Origin: Bacillus sp. S3 | GTDB taxonomy: Bacteria; Bacillota; Bacilli; Bacillales; Cytobacillaceae | Assembly: GCF_005154805.1 (NCBI RefSeq) | Contig: NZ_CP039727.1 | Coordinates: 1,671,501 to 1,735,500 of the forward strand | Reading direction: 5' to 3' | DNA length: 64,000 nucleotides | Part shown: positions 8,383-17,099 of the stretch, in pieces | Numbering within the stretch: the stretch's first letter is position 1 | Layout of the letters: each line of letters starts with the position of its first letter | Notes under the pieces: model-generated | The model's input: the letters and a program-made list of their open reading frames with translations, nothing else | Database searches by the model: none | Told to the model about the DNA's origin: nothing | Position numbers and translations under genes: made by a program

Positions 8383-9129
8383 ATGCTAAGTTTATTGTTT
8401 ATGACCAAGAAGAAAAAAAGAACTCTAGAAGAAACGGTCCTGTTAATACAGCAAGGTGATCGCTTCTTACTTGATGAACTAATTGATGCTTATAAGCCTT
8501 TTATTGCAAAAACAGTTTCTTCCGTATGCAGACGTTATATATATGAAACCGATGATGAATTTAGCATTGGTCTTATCGCCTTTAATGAGGCTGTTGAAAA
8601 ATATTCTACTGATCGCGGAAGCTCGTTATTAAGCTTTTCAGAAGTGATTATTAAAAGAAGAGTTATAGACTATATTCGCAAACAAACAAAAAATCAACAT
8701 ATTAGCATTGATATAACCAGTACGAGTCAAGAAGAAGAATCAGCAGGAACAGTGATCGTTAATGAGCTTTCCCTCGATGATTACTATAAAAAGAATGATG
8801 AGCAATTAAGAAAAGAAGAAATTCTTCATTTTCAAGCATTATTAACAACCTTTGATTTAAGCTTTAGTGACTTAGTGGAAAATTCTCCAAAACATGCTGA
8901 TGCTCGGAAAAGCGCTATTCTTACGGCGAAAATGTTAGTCGACAACCAAGAGCTGAAAGAAATATTATTCGAAAAAAAGCGCCTTCCGATAAAACAATTA
9001 GAAAAAATGGTAAATGTCAGCAGAAAGACGATTGAACGGAACCGAAAATATATCATTGCGATTGCACTGATCTTATCAAATGATTATGTATTTATGAAGG
9101 ATTATATAAAGGGGGTGCTAGATACATGA
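8383..9129 (+). CDS. sigI: RNA polymerase sigma factor SigI
   Basis: 248 residues, the usual size. SigI is an alternative sigma-70-family factor for heat and envelope stress; in some clostridia paralogues report on polysaccharides. Region 2 is seen as YIYETDDEFSIGLIAFNEAVEKY and FSEVIIKRRVIDYIRKQ; the C-terminal part, with QLEKMVNVSRKTIERNRKYI, is the SigI-specific DNA-binding domain. I chose ATG 8383, which follows AGAGGTGAGC, in place of the upstream ATG 8263. Its stop overlaps the rsgI start (ATGA), so sigma and anti-sigma factor are translationally coupled. Confidence 0.93.
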   Translation: MLSLLFMTKKKKRTLEETVLLIQQGDRFLLDELIDAYKPFIAKTVSSVCRRYIYETDDEFSIGLIAFNEAVEKYSTDRGSSLLSFSEVIIKRRVIDYIRKQTKNQHISIDITSTSQEEESAGTVIVNELSLDDYYKKNDEQLRKEEILHFQALLTTFDLSFSDLVENSPKHADARKSAILTAKMLVDNQELKEILFEKKRLPIKQLEKMVNVSRKTIERNRKYIIAIALILSNDYVFMKDYIKGVLDT

Positions 9130-10238
9130 AAAAAGGAATTATAATGCAAATAGATGAGGCACATTTAACGATGTTAACCCCCGAAGGTGAGTTTTTCCGC
9201 ACACGAAAGCAAAAACAAGATTATGTGATCGGTGAGGAAATTCATTTTTTTCCGATAGAAAACGTTAAAGCTTCTAATACTTTGGCATCATTAAAAAATT
9301 TGTTAACATTTAAATCGCTCTGGGCCGTAATGGCAGCCTTATTGATTTTTCTTGGCTCCTTTATCCCCATGTATCAAAATAATCGTGCGTATGCCTATAT
9401 GTCGATTGATGCAAATCCAAGCATCGAGCTTGGTGTAAATAAAAAAATGCAGGTTGTAGAATTAGTTGGTTTCAATAAGGAAGGAAAAAAGGTTATTTCA
9501 GAACTAAAAGATTGGAAGAAAAAAGATATCTCTGAATTGACTAAATCCATTCTTGTCGAAATGGAAACTGCCGGTTTTATCAAAAAAGATGAACAAGTAA
9601 TTATTTCTACCGTTAGGAATGATGAACCAGATGTAAAAGTTGAAAAAGATCTGCAAAAGAATATCAATGAAATTAAAGCAGCAGTGAATAAACAAAACGT
9701 AGATCTTACAGTTCTGACAGCAACTGAGAAAGAACGGGAAAAAGCACAGGAACTCGGTATTTCAACAGGAAAATACCAGGAAAATAAGAATCAGTCATCA
9801 CAAAAGGGAAAAATAAAAACCAATGAGAACAAACAGGAACACCTTGCTTCACCGCCGGAAAATCCCGGGAGCAGCACTGCTCCTGGACAACTGAAAAAAC
9901 AGGTGGATGGGATTGAGAATAATAATGGATTGCCTGAAGGGGAGGTCAATAGTAAAGGAAATGTAAATCCTCCCGGACAATTGAAAAAAGCAGATGAAGA
10001 ACAATGGAAACGAAACGATGGGCAAATCAATAAACAATTTCAACCAAATGGCCAACAAAATAACGGCCAACAAAATAAATGGGAACAGAATCAAAAAGAG
10101 AAAGATTCAAACGAGCGAAATAAGTGGAATCAAAAAGAGATAAACCCAAACCAGGGAAATAAATGGAAACAGCAAGATAAAATGGAAAGTAATCCTAATA
10201 AACAAAAACAATGGAATCAAAAAGATCATAAAAAATAA
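9126..10238 (+). CDS. rsgI: anti-sigma-I factor RsgI
   Basis: 370 residues. The cytoplasmic N-terminal domain (1-60) should bind SigI; one membrane helix follows (about 64-82), then the extracellular domain YMSIDANPSIELGVN (91-105), whose Asn97-Pro98 matches the conserved self-cleavage pair described for RsgI proteins. After about residue 215 the chain is low complexity: two APGQLKK/PPGQLKK motifs and a long Gln/Asn/Lys-rich tail with repeated NKW-x-Q units to the end. The tail has no carbohydrate-binding module. It should hold SigI at the membrane until shed by regulated proteolysis. Overlaps sigI by four bases. Confidence 0.93.
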   Translation: MKKGIIMQIDEAHLTMLTPEGEFFRTRKQKQDYVIGEEIHFFPIENVKASNTLASLKNLLTFKSLWAVMAALLIFLGSFIPMYQNNRAYAYMSIDANPSIELGVNKKMQVVELVGFNKEGKKVISELKDWKKKDISELTKSILVEMETAGFIKKDEQVIISTVRNDEPDVKVEKDLQKNINEIKAAVNKQNVDLTVLTATEKEREKAQELGISTGKYQENKNQSSQKGKIKTNENKQEHLASPPENPGSSTAPGQLKKQVDGIENNNGLPEGEVNSKGNVNPPGQLKKADEEQWKRNDGQINKQFQPNGQQNNGQQNKWEQNQKEKDSNERNKWNQKEINPNQGNKWKQQDKMESNPNKQKQWNQKDHKK

Positions 10239-10241
10239 AGC

Positions 10242-10270
10242 AAAGTCCGGCTGAACACCGGACTTTTTCC
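10242..10270. terminator. bidirectional terminator between rsgI and sspD
   Basis: AAAGTCCGG and CCGGACTTT form a perfect 9-bp stem around CTGAACA, with T-rich tails on both strands. Confidence 0.9.
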
Positions 10271-10282
10271 ATGTCTATTTAA

Positions 10283-10486
10283 TTATTCTTTCGTAAACTG
10301 GCCAGACATTTGTGCCTGAGCTTGTTGTACAAGTCTTTTCGTAATTTCGCCGCCAACAGATCCGTTTGCTCTTGATACTGTATCTGAACCTAATTGAACG
10401 CCAAATTCTTGTGCAATTTCGTATTTTACCTGATCTAAGTACTGCTCAATACCAGGAACTAATAATTTATTGCTGCTATTTGCCAT
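10283..10486 (-). CDS. sspD: alpha/beta-type small acid-soluble spore protein
   Basis: 67 residues. SASPs coat spore DNA, protect it from UV and heat and are degraded on germination. Clear signatures are the N-terminal [22 protein letters not shown], where the germination protease cuts, and [16 protein letters not shown] at the C-terminus. The start follows AAAAAAGGAGTTGAGC on the minus strand. B. subtilis has sspD next to rsgI, as here, which supports the symbol; the protein alone would fit any of sspA-D. Confidence 0.93.
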   Translation of the reverse strand: MANSSNKLLVPGIEQYLDQVKYEIAQEFGVQLGSDTVSRANGSVGGEITKRLVQQAQAQMSGQFTKE

Positions 10487-10594
10487 TTTCGCTCAACTCC
10501 TTTTTTTTCATCCAGAGATACGAAACCCCTGTAAATGTATTATCTATTTTCCGTATCCATTTCATAAGTGGTAATGTTAGTCCAAACTGGAATA

Positions 10595-10948
10595 TTAATC
10601 TGCTCCCTTTCCCACATCTTTGGTGGGATGCATAAAGGGGGATGCCTGAGGTTTCCTTTTACTTTCCAGAAGCTCTCGGTTTTCTGTCGTGTTCCAGCCA
10701 ATATCATTTGTAGGGTGAACCCATTCGTCTCCAGCCATAATCGAAGGGTCTGTATCCTTTGACCAATTCTCTAATGGAGAATTTTCCGAGGCGTAAAAGC
10801 TGTCACCAATAGTCACACCGTGTTCGTTAACAAAGGGTGGCTGCATTTTAATCCCGGTATCTTTAAAGCTTGGTGCATTTATTTGATGCGGCATTGTTTC
10901 ATTAATTGTTAATTTTTCGGAGGACTGATTATTTATTGATTTCTTCAT
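10595..10948 (-). CDS. DUF3905-type hypothetical protein
   Basis: 117 residues, soluble and polar. The conserved-looking core is DPSIMAGDEWVHPTNDIGWNT, followed by a second HPTKD motif near the C-terminus, so HPT(N/K)D occurs twice. I associate this with the DUF3905 family of bacilli, with moderate certainty. The start has AAAAAGGAGTG ideally placed. It lies in the sspD interval and may be a spore-phase gene, but nothing in the sequence proves it. No membrane segment or catalytic motif is seen. Confidence 0.65.
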   Translation of the reverse strand: MKKSINNQSSEKLTINETMPHQINAPSFKDTGIKMQPPFVNEHGVTIGDSFYASENSPLENWSKDTDPSIMAGDEWVHPTNDIGWNTTENRELLESKRKPQASPFMHPTKDVGKGAD

Positions 10949-11081
10949 TGCTGTTCACTCCTTTTTACTCTTATTTTCTGCGGGAAAGGTGATTTTATTT
11001 ATGAAAAATAAGGAAAGGAATGATACCCGGAAAATTGATTAAAACTAAGGGTGTTCGATTAATAAATAGGAGGCTTTTCAT

Positions 11082-11243
11082 ATGGCAAAGCGTAAGGCTG
11101 AATTTGATGCAGTAACAAAATATACGAAGACACCTCATAAAAATGTACAGGAAAGTGAATTTTCAGCAGAATTTACTGATAATAATAATGCGATCCGGTT
11201 TGCAAACCGCAATTCAAAATTAGGAAAAAAGGGAAGAAGCTAA
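11082..11243 (+). CDS. small basic protein, possibly SASP-like
   Basis: 53 residues, below usual ORF cut-offs, with AATAGGAGGCTTTT well spaced before the ATG. It begins MAKRKAEFD and carries SEFSAEF-TDNNNAIRFANRNS, which loosely recalls the FGTEFASETD-x-QQVRQQN repeat of gamma-type SASP SspE. The resemblance is short and I would not name it. A second small protein at 51354-51533 has a similar make-up (MAKR start, EEFAHEIGSEATNQ). A dispersed repeat begins one base after the stop codon. Confidence 0.6.
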   Translation: MAKRKAEFDAVTKYTKTPHKNVQESEFSAEFTDNNNAIRFANRNSKLGKKGRS

Positions 11244-11307
11244 GAAAAGCGGAAGCTCCTTGGTCAGTGGCGTATGACCTGGAGCTGGCCATTTTTCAAA
11301 GCCGAAA
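11244..11307 (+). repeat. dispersed repeat, internally deleted copy
   Basis: GAAAAGCGGAAGC-TCC-TTGGTCAGTGGCGTAT joins directly to GAGCTGGCCATTTTTCAAAGCCGAAA. The left part matches the start and the right part the end of the 166-base copy at 16757-16922, with the middle missing. Confidence 0.65.
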
Positions 11308-11357
11308 CTAATAAATCCTGATATATAAAGAAAAATAAGCCGGAGAAGTCCGGCTTA

Positions 11358-13103
11358 TTACATTTCTGTAAACGGAAACAACTGAGTCCGGTTATTAGCC
11401 GGATCAAAATAGGCCAATAAATATGCCGGGGTTCTCTTCAGTTTCCCTGTTGTAAAATACATGCCTAAATCAAAGGATAGTTCTTCAAGCATTGTATGTT
11501 TAAATAAATCTTTTTCATCTAGATTTAGCACAAGAAATTCTTTTCCTAAAAGCTTGGGATTTTCGATTATTTGTTTATATAGTTTCGTTCGTTTATTTTT
11601 ATCCAGATTTGCTTCCCACCAGGGCTTTCTAGGTTTGTATTTATGGCTTTTTAAATAATCAACCTTCATAAGACCTGCAATCACATCAAGATTTTCAACC
11701 GAAATATCTTTTAGAAAGGAAAATAATCGGCGGAATAAATCCTCTAGCTGGTGGCCGATTCTTGACCAACCACGTTCATCCCAATAGGAACCAAAGTCTT
11801 GGAAGAAATCAAATGGTGAAGCAAACACATTCGTTACTAAATATTCAACCGTTTGATCCATACGGTGATCGTTCCAATATTTTTCTAAAACATCCTCTAC
11901 TTGTTTGATTCTTACAATATCAGCAAATGAAAGGACATTATTGCTTAGGATTTCATATGGAGAATGATCCATATATACATATTGATGGTTCGCGGCCTGC
12001 AGACGTACTCCTGTTCCACGAAGCATTTTTAAAAATCCTAATTGTAATTCTTCGGGTCTCATCTCAAACACATCGTTGAAAGTCTTCCGGAAAGACGAAT
12101 AATCCTCTTCAGGCAGTCCGGCAATCAAATCAAGATGCTGATCAATTTTGCCGCCTTCCTTTACCATTGTTACTGTTCTGGTCAATTTTGAAAAGTTTTG
12201 TTTGCGTTTAACTAGTTCATTTGTATAGTCATTTGTTGATTGAACGCCTATTTCAAAACGGAAAAGCCCTTTTGGCGCCTCTTCATTTAAAAATTCAATG
12301 ACTTCTGGCCGCATAATATCAGCCGTAATTTCAAATTGAAAAACGGTCCCGGGAAGATGTTCATCGATGAGGAAACGAAACATTTCCATCGCATAGCTTC
12401 TACTGATGTTAAAGGTCCGATCTACAAACTTAATCGTTTTTGCGCCATTTTCCATTAAATAGCGAATATCGGATTTTATCTTTTCCCTGTCAAAATATCT
12501 TACCCCGACTTCAATAGAAGACAGGCAAAACTGGCAGCTAAAAGGGCAACCCCTGCTTGTTTCGATATAGGTAACTCGTTTTCCTAGGTCAGAGATGTCC
12601 TCTGGGAAACGGTAGGGGGACGGAAGCTCTTTAAGATCCAACTTATTTAATTGGGGTGTCATCATCACTTTTCCATTTTCACGATAAGCGATTCCGTATA
12701 CATTCCGATAATTTTTTGTCGTTTGGATCTCCTTCAGCAACTGCTTAAAGGTGTGTTCCCCCTCGCCCACAACAATAAAATCAACCTCTGGAGATTTTTC
12801 CATCCATTCAGCCGTATCATAGGTGACCTCGGGCCCTCCTAAAACAATCAGGATGGAGGGGTCAACTTTTTTCAGCATATTTACCACTTTTAGTGTTTCT
12901 TCAATATTCCAAATATAGCAGCTGAAACCAATTACTGTAGGTTTCGCCTGATAAAGATCTGAGACAATGTTAAGGACGGGATCTTTGATTGTATATTCTT
13001 TCATTTGAACGGTAAATTCCGGAGCGGCGTAAGCTTTTAAATAACGGATGGCAAGATTGGTATGTATAAACTTTGCATTCAAAGTAGAACAAATAACATT
13101 CAT
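11358..13103 (-). CDS. B12-binding domain radical SAM protein (DUF4080 type)
   Basis: 581 residues. An N-terminal cobalamin-binding Rossmann domain (about 1-135; VIGFSCYIWNIEET, VLGGPEVTYD, VVGEGEHTF) leads to a radical SAM barrel with the cluster motif CPFSCQFC (CX3CX2C, near residues 185-192), FVDRTFN and the IGVQS, DLIAGLP signatures. The C-terminal third is the DUF4080 part. Such proteins include B12-dependent methylases and related radical enzymes; the reaction of this subfamily is not known to me. Cobalamin binding is suggested by the fold only: I do not see a DxHxxG motif. It stands alone with the start at a good ribosome binding site (AAAAGGAGTTATTTT). Confidence 0.85.
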   Translation of the reverse strand: MNVICSTLNAKFIHTNLAIRYLKAYAAPEFTVQMKEYTIKDPVLNIVSDLYQAKPTVIGFSCYIWNIEETLKVVNMLKKVDPSILIVLGGPEVTYDTAEWMEKSPEVDFIVVGEGEHTFKQLLKEIQTTKNYRNVYGIAYRENGKVMMTPQLNKLDLKELPSPYRFPEDISDLGKRVTYIETSRGCPFSCQFCLSSIEVGVRYFDREKIKSDIRYLMENGAKTIKFVDRTFNISRSYAMEMFRFLIDEHLPGTVFQFEITADIMRPEVIEFLNEEAPKGLFRFEIGVQSTNDYTNELVKRKQNFSKLTRTVTMVKEGGKIDQHLDLIAGLPEEDYSSFRKTFNDVFEMRPEELQLGFLKMLRGTGVRLQAANHQYVYMDHSPYEILSNNVLSFADIVRIKQVEDVLEKYWNDHRMDQTVEYLVTNVFASPFDFFQDFGSYWDERGWSRIGHQLEDLFRRLFSFLKDISVENLDVIAGLMKVDYLKSHKYKPRKPWWEANLDKNKRTKLYKQIIENPKLLGKEFLVLNLDEKDLFKHTMLEELSFDLGMYFTTGKLKRTPAYLLAYFDPANNRTQLFPFTEM

Positions 13104-13443
13104 AAAATAACTCCTTTTCGATAATAAAAAGATAATTATATCTTATTTTTGACTAAAAAGGTAGCAGACAAACGTTTAAAGCAAGGGAGCATTGGAGAAG
13201 TTCTAGCATAATATATTTGCTGTTATATAACAATTCCACCCCTGTTATACAATTGGGAAGTCTGATAAATACAGTAATATAAATGGTTTTTTTAAGAAAA
13301 TTGAATGTGTTACAAAAAAAATTGGCGTTTGTTTGACTTTTGTCACAGCCAAAATATTGCTGATGTCCTACAATGACTTTGGGAAAGTTAAATTTTTATG
13401 TCTGTTTCGTGTTTTTTTTTGAACGAAATTGGGGAGGGATATT
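13104..13443. other. 340-base divergent intergenic region
   Basis: AT-rich spacer between the radical SAM gene and the oxidoreductase operon. I see TTGACT (13333-13338) with a possible TATTGC 16 bases on, and TTGTCACAG nearby, but no promoter I would defend. It ends in the ribosome binding site GGGGAGGGAT of the next gene. Confidence 0.4.
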
Positions 13444-14457
13444 GTGTCTATTTTACCTAAAAAAAATGAATTGGGATTTTTTGAAATCCGTCTGGAATCA
13501 ATTGGCGGGCTCGGAGCAAATTTAGCCGGAAAGATGTTGGCAGAAGCTGGTGTGTTAAGTCTCGGTTTAAAGGGTTCTAATTTTTCATCTTATGGGTCCG
13601 AGAAGAAAGGTTCTCCGGTAAAGAGTTTCATCCGATTTTGTGATCCAGAGGTAGAAATCAGAGATCATAGTCCAATCGAACAGCCACATATAGTTGGGGT
13701 TTTTCATGAAGCCTTATATAGAACAGTAAATGTTGTCAGCGGTTTAAACGCTGATGGGATTGTTTTAGTCAATACTTCAAGAGATTTTGATGATGTCAAA
13801 AATGATTTACAACTGGAGTACGGTACTCTTGCCATTGTTGATGCCTTAACCATTGCCGTTGAGGAAAAGACAAAAGTTAATACGGCAATGCTTGGAGCAT
13901 TGTATCGAATTTGTGATTTTTTAGATCCGGAATCAATGAGAGATGTTATTCGCAAAACGTTTACAAAAAAATATCCTCATCTTGTTGAACCGAATATTCG
14001 TACGTTTGATCGCGGATACAATGAAGTTCAATTTAAAACATATGAAGTGCCAGCTGGTGCTGAAGGGAAAGCCTTTACACGTACGCTTCCACAGCTTGGC
14101 TATTTGACTCAGGAAATCGGTGGTGTAATGGTTTCTCAAGCGAATAGTATTTTTAAAGATTTAAGCGGTTCACGTCAGGGATTTCTTCCTGAGTTTCAAC
14201 AGGAAAAATGTATTCATTGTGCAGCCTGCGATAATGTTTGTCCTGATTTTTGTTTTGTTTGGGAAGAGGGAGAAGATAAACGCGGCAGAAAGCAAATGTT
14301 CCTTAAAGGAATTGACTATCAATATTGTAAAGGCTGCTTAAAATGTGTGGAAGCATGCCCAACCGATGCACTTGGTGATTTACGTGAATTGCTGGGATAT
14401 GCTGATGAAAACCGAGTGAAACAAAACTTTCCTTATGTTGCAGGAGGGATTCAATAA
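13444..14457 (+). CDS. 2-oxoacid:ferredoxin oxidoreductase, fused gamma-delta subunit
   Basis: 337 residues. Residues 1-200 form the gamma domain (RLESIGGLGANLAGKMLAEAG, SYGSEKKGSPV). The C-terminus is a delta-type ferredoxin with two 4Fe-4S motifs, CIHCAACDNVCP and CKGCLKCVEACP. The enzyme family decarboxylates pyruvate or another 2-oxoacid with CoA, reducing ferredoxin, and is reversible; it is oxygen sensitive in most organisms. I use GTG 13444, six bases after GGGGAGGGAT. The stop overlaps the next start (TAATG). Gamma and delta are separate genes in many relatives, so the fusion is notable. Substrate (pyruvate, 2-oxoglutarate or branched) cannot be told by eye. Confidence 0.88.
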   Translation: MSILPKKNELGFFEIRLESIGGLGANLAGKMLAEAGVLSLGLKGSNFSSYGSEKKGSPVKSFIRFCDPEVEIRDHSPIEQPHIVGVFHEALYRTVNVVSGLNADGIVLVNTSRDFDDVKNDLQLEYGTLAIVDALTIAVEEKTKVNTAMLGALYRICDFLDPESMRDVIRKTFTKKYPHLVEPNIRTFDRGYNEVQFKTYEVPAGAEGKAFTRTLPQLGYLTQEIGGVMVSQANSIFKDLSGSRQGFLPEFQQEKCIHCAACDNVCPDFCFVWEEGEDKRGRKQMFLKGIDYQYCKGCLKCVEACPTDALGDLRELLGYADENRVKQNFPYVAGGIQ

Positions 14458-16751
14458 TGGCAATTTTAGAAGATAAATTAACAGCGCAAGGTACGGCTGA
14501 ACAGATCTCTACCTTTGAATCAGGAAACGAAATGGCTGCAACGGCAGCAGCTCAAATTAACTATCATATAATGGGTTATTTTCCAATCACGCCTTCAACT
14601 GAAGTCGCGCAATTTTTAGATCAAATGAAAACCCGCGGTGAACATGATATCAAGTTAATTCCTGCTGACGGAGAACACGGTTCTGCAGGTATTTGTTATG
14701 GAGCAGCAGCAACGGGTGCCCGTGTATTTAATGCTACAAGTGCAAACGGATTCTTATATATGCTTGAACAGATGCCTGTACAATCAGGAACCCGTTTTCC
14801 AATGGTCATGAATTTGGTTACACGTGCTGTCAGCGGCCCGCTTGATATTCGCGGAGATCACTCTGATCTATATTACGCATTGAATACTGGCTGGGTTATA
14901 TTAACGGCAAAAACACCGCAAGCGGTTTATGATATGAACATCATGGCTTTAAAGATTGCAGAACATTCAAAGGTGCGTTTACCAGTAATTGTAGCCTATG
15001 ATGGTTTCTTTACTTCACACCAAAAGCGAAGAGTAGAATACTTTAAGGATCGTACTGTCGTCCAGCAATTTGTTGGTGAATGTCCTACAGATTATAACTT
15101 TGTCAGGGATTTGAGCAAACCTGTTACCATCGGGGCACATATGAGCGGTGATGATTTTATCAATAACCACTTCCAACAATCAGAAGCAATGTATAATGCT
15201 GGTGAGGTTTTTAAAGAGGTTGCTGCTGAATATGCGAAACTTTCTGGCAGAGAATATCCTGTTCTAGATTTATATAAAATGGAAGATGCAGAAGTGGCTT
15301 TGTTTTTATTAAATTCTGCCGCTGAATCTGCAAAGGATGTGGTCGATCAACTGCGTGAAAAGGGAATTAAAGCCGGGGTCATCAGCCCAAATATTATTCG
15401 TCCATTCCCAGCAAAAGAAATTCGTGAAGCACTTAAGAATGTAAAGGTATTATTAGTCGGTGAGCGTGCTGATTCTTATGGGGCAAATGGGCCGAACTTA
15501 ACACATGAAGTGAAATCAGCCCTTCAAGATGATAAGGATAATAAGACAATCGTGTTAAGCCGTGTTTTCGGTCTTGGCGGAAAGGATTTCTATGCAAGTG
15601 ATGCACAGGCCTTTTTTGAAATGACGATTGATACAATGGAGAAGGGATATGCGGAAAAGCCTTTTGATTATTATGGCCATATTCCCGGTAACCCGGATAA
15701 GATTCTAAAGCCGGTCATTTTACCACAGCATGGCGATGTATTTAAATCAGGATTAATTGATGTCAAGATGGATGAAGTTACCAATAAATTAAAAGTGAAA
15801 ATCCCGCCGCTCCGCGCTCTTACTGGAAAACCAAAACGGATTGCATCAGGACACGGGGCCTGTCCGGGCTGTGGAATCTTTGCAGGCTTAGAGTTATTCT
15901 TCAAAGGAATTGAGGGGGATATTGTTACCCTGTTTCAAACAGGCTGTGCCTATGTCACAACAACGGGTTACCCAAGCACCTCTCACAAGCAAACGATGAT
16001 GCATAACTTGTTCCAAAATGGCGCTGCAACTTTATCAGGAACATTGGAAGCATTCATGGAATTAAAAAGCCGCGGTGAAATTAATGTTTCTGACGATGCG
16101 ACATTTGTCATGATCACTGGTGATGGCGGTATGGACATTGGAATGGGCTCTGCGATTGGAACAGCGCTTCGTGGCCATAAATTGATTATGCTTGAATATG
16201 ATAACGAAGGATATATGAATACAGGCTCTCAAATGTCGTATTCTACCCCAATGGGACATATGACTAGTACATCGGGTGTTGGAAAAGCACAGCGCGGAAA
16301 AGCATTCCATCATAAGGATACTGCGCAAATTATGGCTGCGGCAAATATGCCATATGTGTTCACTGGGTCCGAGGCATTCCCGCAAGACTTAGTGAAAAAA
16401 GGTGCAAAGGCACAGTGGTATGCGCAAAACGTTGGAACAGTTTACGGTAAAATCCTTATTACATGTCCGCTAAACTGGAAATCGGATGACCGGTTTGGTA
16501 CGAAAATTGTCGAAGCTGCAGTAGATTCTTGCTTCTTCCCGCTCTATGAAGTGGAGCAAGGAGTTACCACGATTACCTACAATCCGGAAGATAAGAACAA
16601 ACGCATTCCACTTTCTGATTGGTTAAAGTATATGGGAAAAACAAAACATCTGCTGAAAGATGAAAACAAACCAATTTTAGAAGAGTTTGAGGCTGAAGTT
16701 GAAAAGAGATGGCAGCGTCTAAAAGCTAAACACGAAAATCCAATGCTATAA
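14457..16751 (+). CDS. 2-oxoacid:ferredoxin oxidoreductase, fused alpha-beta subunit
   Basis: 764 residues. The alpha part comes first: GNEMAATAAAQIN, YFPITPSTE (pyrimidine-binding domain, near 43-51) and domain II with VLLVGERADSYGANGP. The beta part starts near residue 455 with the cysteine motif ACPGCG, and carries the thiamine diphosphate signature GDGGMDIGMG and N in EYDNEGYMNTG. Together with the preceding gene it makes a full four-function enzyme on two polypeptides. The alpha-beta order and single-chain layout differ from the one-chain NifJ type and from two-gene KorAB. A terminator at 16951-16990 closes the operon. Confidence 0.9.
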   Translation: MAILEDKLTAQGTAEQISTFESGNEMAATAAAQINYHIMGYFPITPSTEVAQFLDQMKTRGEHDIKLIPADGEHGSAGICYGAAATGARVFNATSANGFLYMLEQMPVQSGTRFPMVMNLVTRAVSGPLDIRGDHSDLYYALNTGWVILTAKTPQAVYDMNIMALKIAEHSKVRLPVIVAYDGFFTSHQKRRVEYFKDRTVVQQFVGECPTDYNFVRDLSKPVTIGAHMSGDDFINNHFQQSEAMYNAGEVFKEVAAEYAKLSGREYPVLDLYKMEDAEVALFLLNSAAESAKDVVDQLREKGIKAGVISPNIIRPFPAKEIREALKNVKVLLVGERADSYGANGPNLTHEVKSALQDDKDNKTIVLSRVFGLGGKDFYASDAQAFFEMTIDTMEKGYAEKPFDYYGHIPGNPDKILKPVILPQHGDVFKSGLIDVKMDEVTNKLKVKIPPLRALTGKPKRIASGHGACPGCGIFAGLELFFKGIEGDIVTLFQTGCAYVTTTGYPSTSHKQTMMHNLFQNGAATLSGTLEAFMELKSRGEINVSDDATFVMITGDGGMDIGMGSAIGTALRGHKLIMLEYDNEGYMNTGSQMSYSTPMGHMTSTSGVGKAQRGKAFHHKDTAQIMAAANMPYVFTGSEAFPQDLVKKGAKAQWYAQNVGTVYGKILITCPLNWKSDDRFGTKIVEAAVDSCFFPLYEVEQGVTTITYNPEDKNKRIPLSDWLKYMGKTKHLLKDENKPILEEFEAEVEKRWQRLKAKHENPML

Positions 16752-16756
16752 AAAAG

Positions 16757-16922
16757 GAAAAGCGTAAGCGCCCTGGTCAGCGGCGTATGGCCTGGAGCGC
16801 TCCAACTGAGATAAAGGAAACACGAAGAGCCGGAGGTGATTCGATGTTGACTTATCGTAGGGCGGAGCGTGAAGGACACTAGCCGCTAGGGTGCTGGAGC
16901 TGGACAATTCTCAAAGTCGAAA
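16757..16922 (+). repeat. dispersed repeat, full-length copy
   Basis: Starts GAAAAGCGTAAGCGCCCTGG and ends GCTGGACAATTCTCAAAGTC. It contains local dyads (GGCGTATGGCC; GAGCGCTC at 16796-16803) and lies in the 348-base gap between the oxidoreductase operon and a kinase gene. Shorter copies are at 11244-11307 and 26799-26826. No ORF of note. Confidence 0.65.
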
Positions 16923-16950
16923 TTGTATAATTCCTTTATCTTAAAATAGA

Positions 16951-16990
16951 AAACGTAAAGCACTGCAAAGCTTGTGCCTTACGTTTTTTT
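16951..16990 (+). terminator. terminator after oxidoreductase operon
   Basis: AAACGTAA-a-GCAC and GTGC-c-TTACGTTT form a stem followed by seven T. Confidence 0.85.
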
Positions 16991-17099
16991 ATTTGCCTTT
17001 GAGAAAATGAGAAAAAATGATTTTGTCGGAAGAAAAGGAATTTTAATGTATTATGTAGAATATATCCAATAATTAACCAAGTTCGCGGGGTGTTTTACA

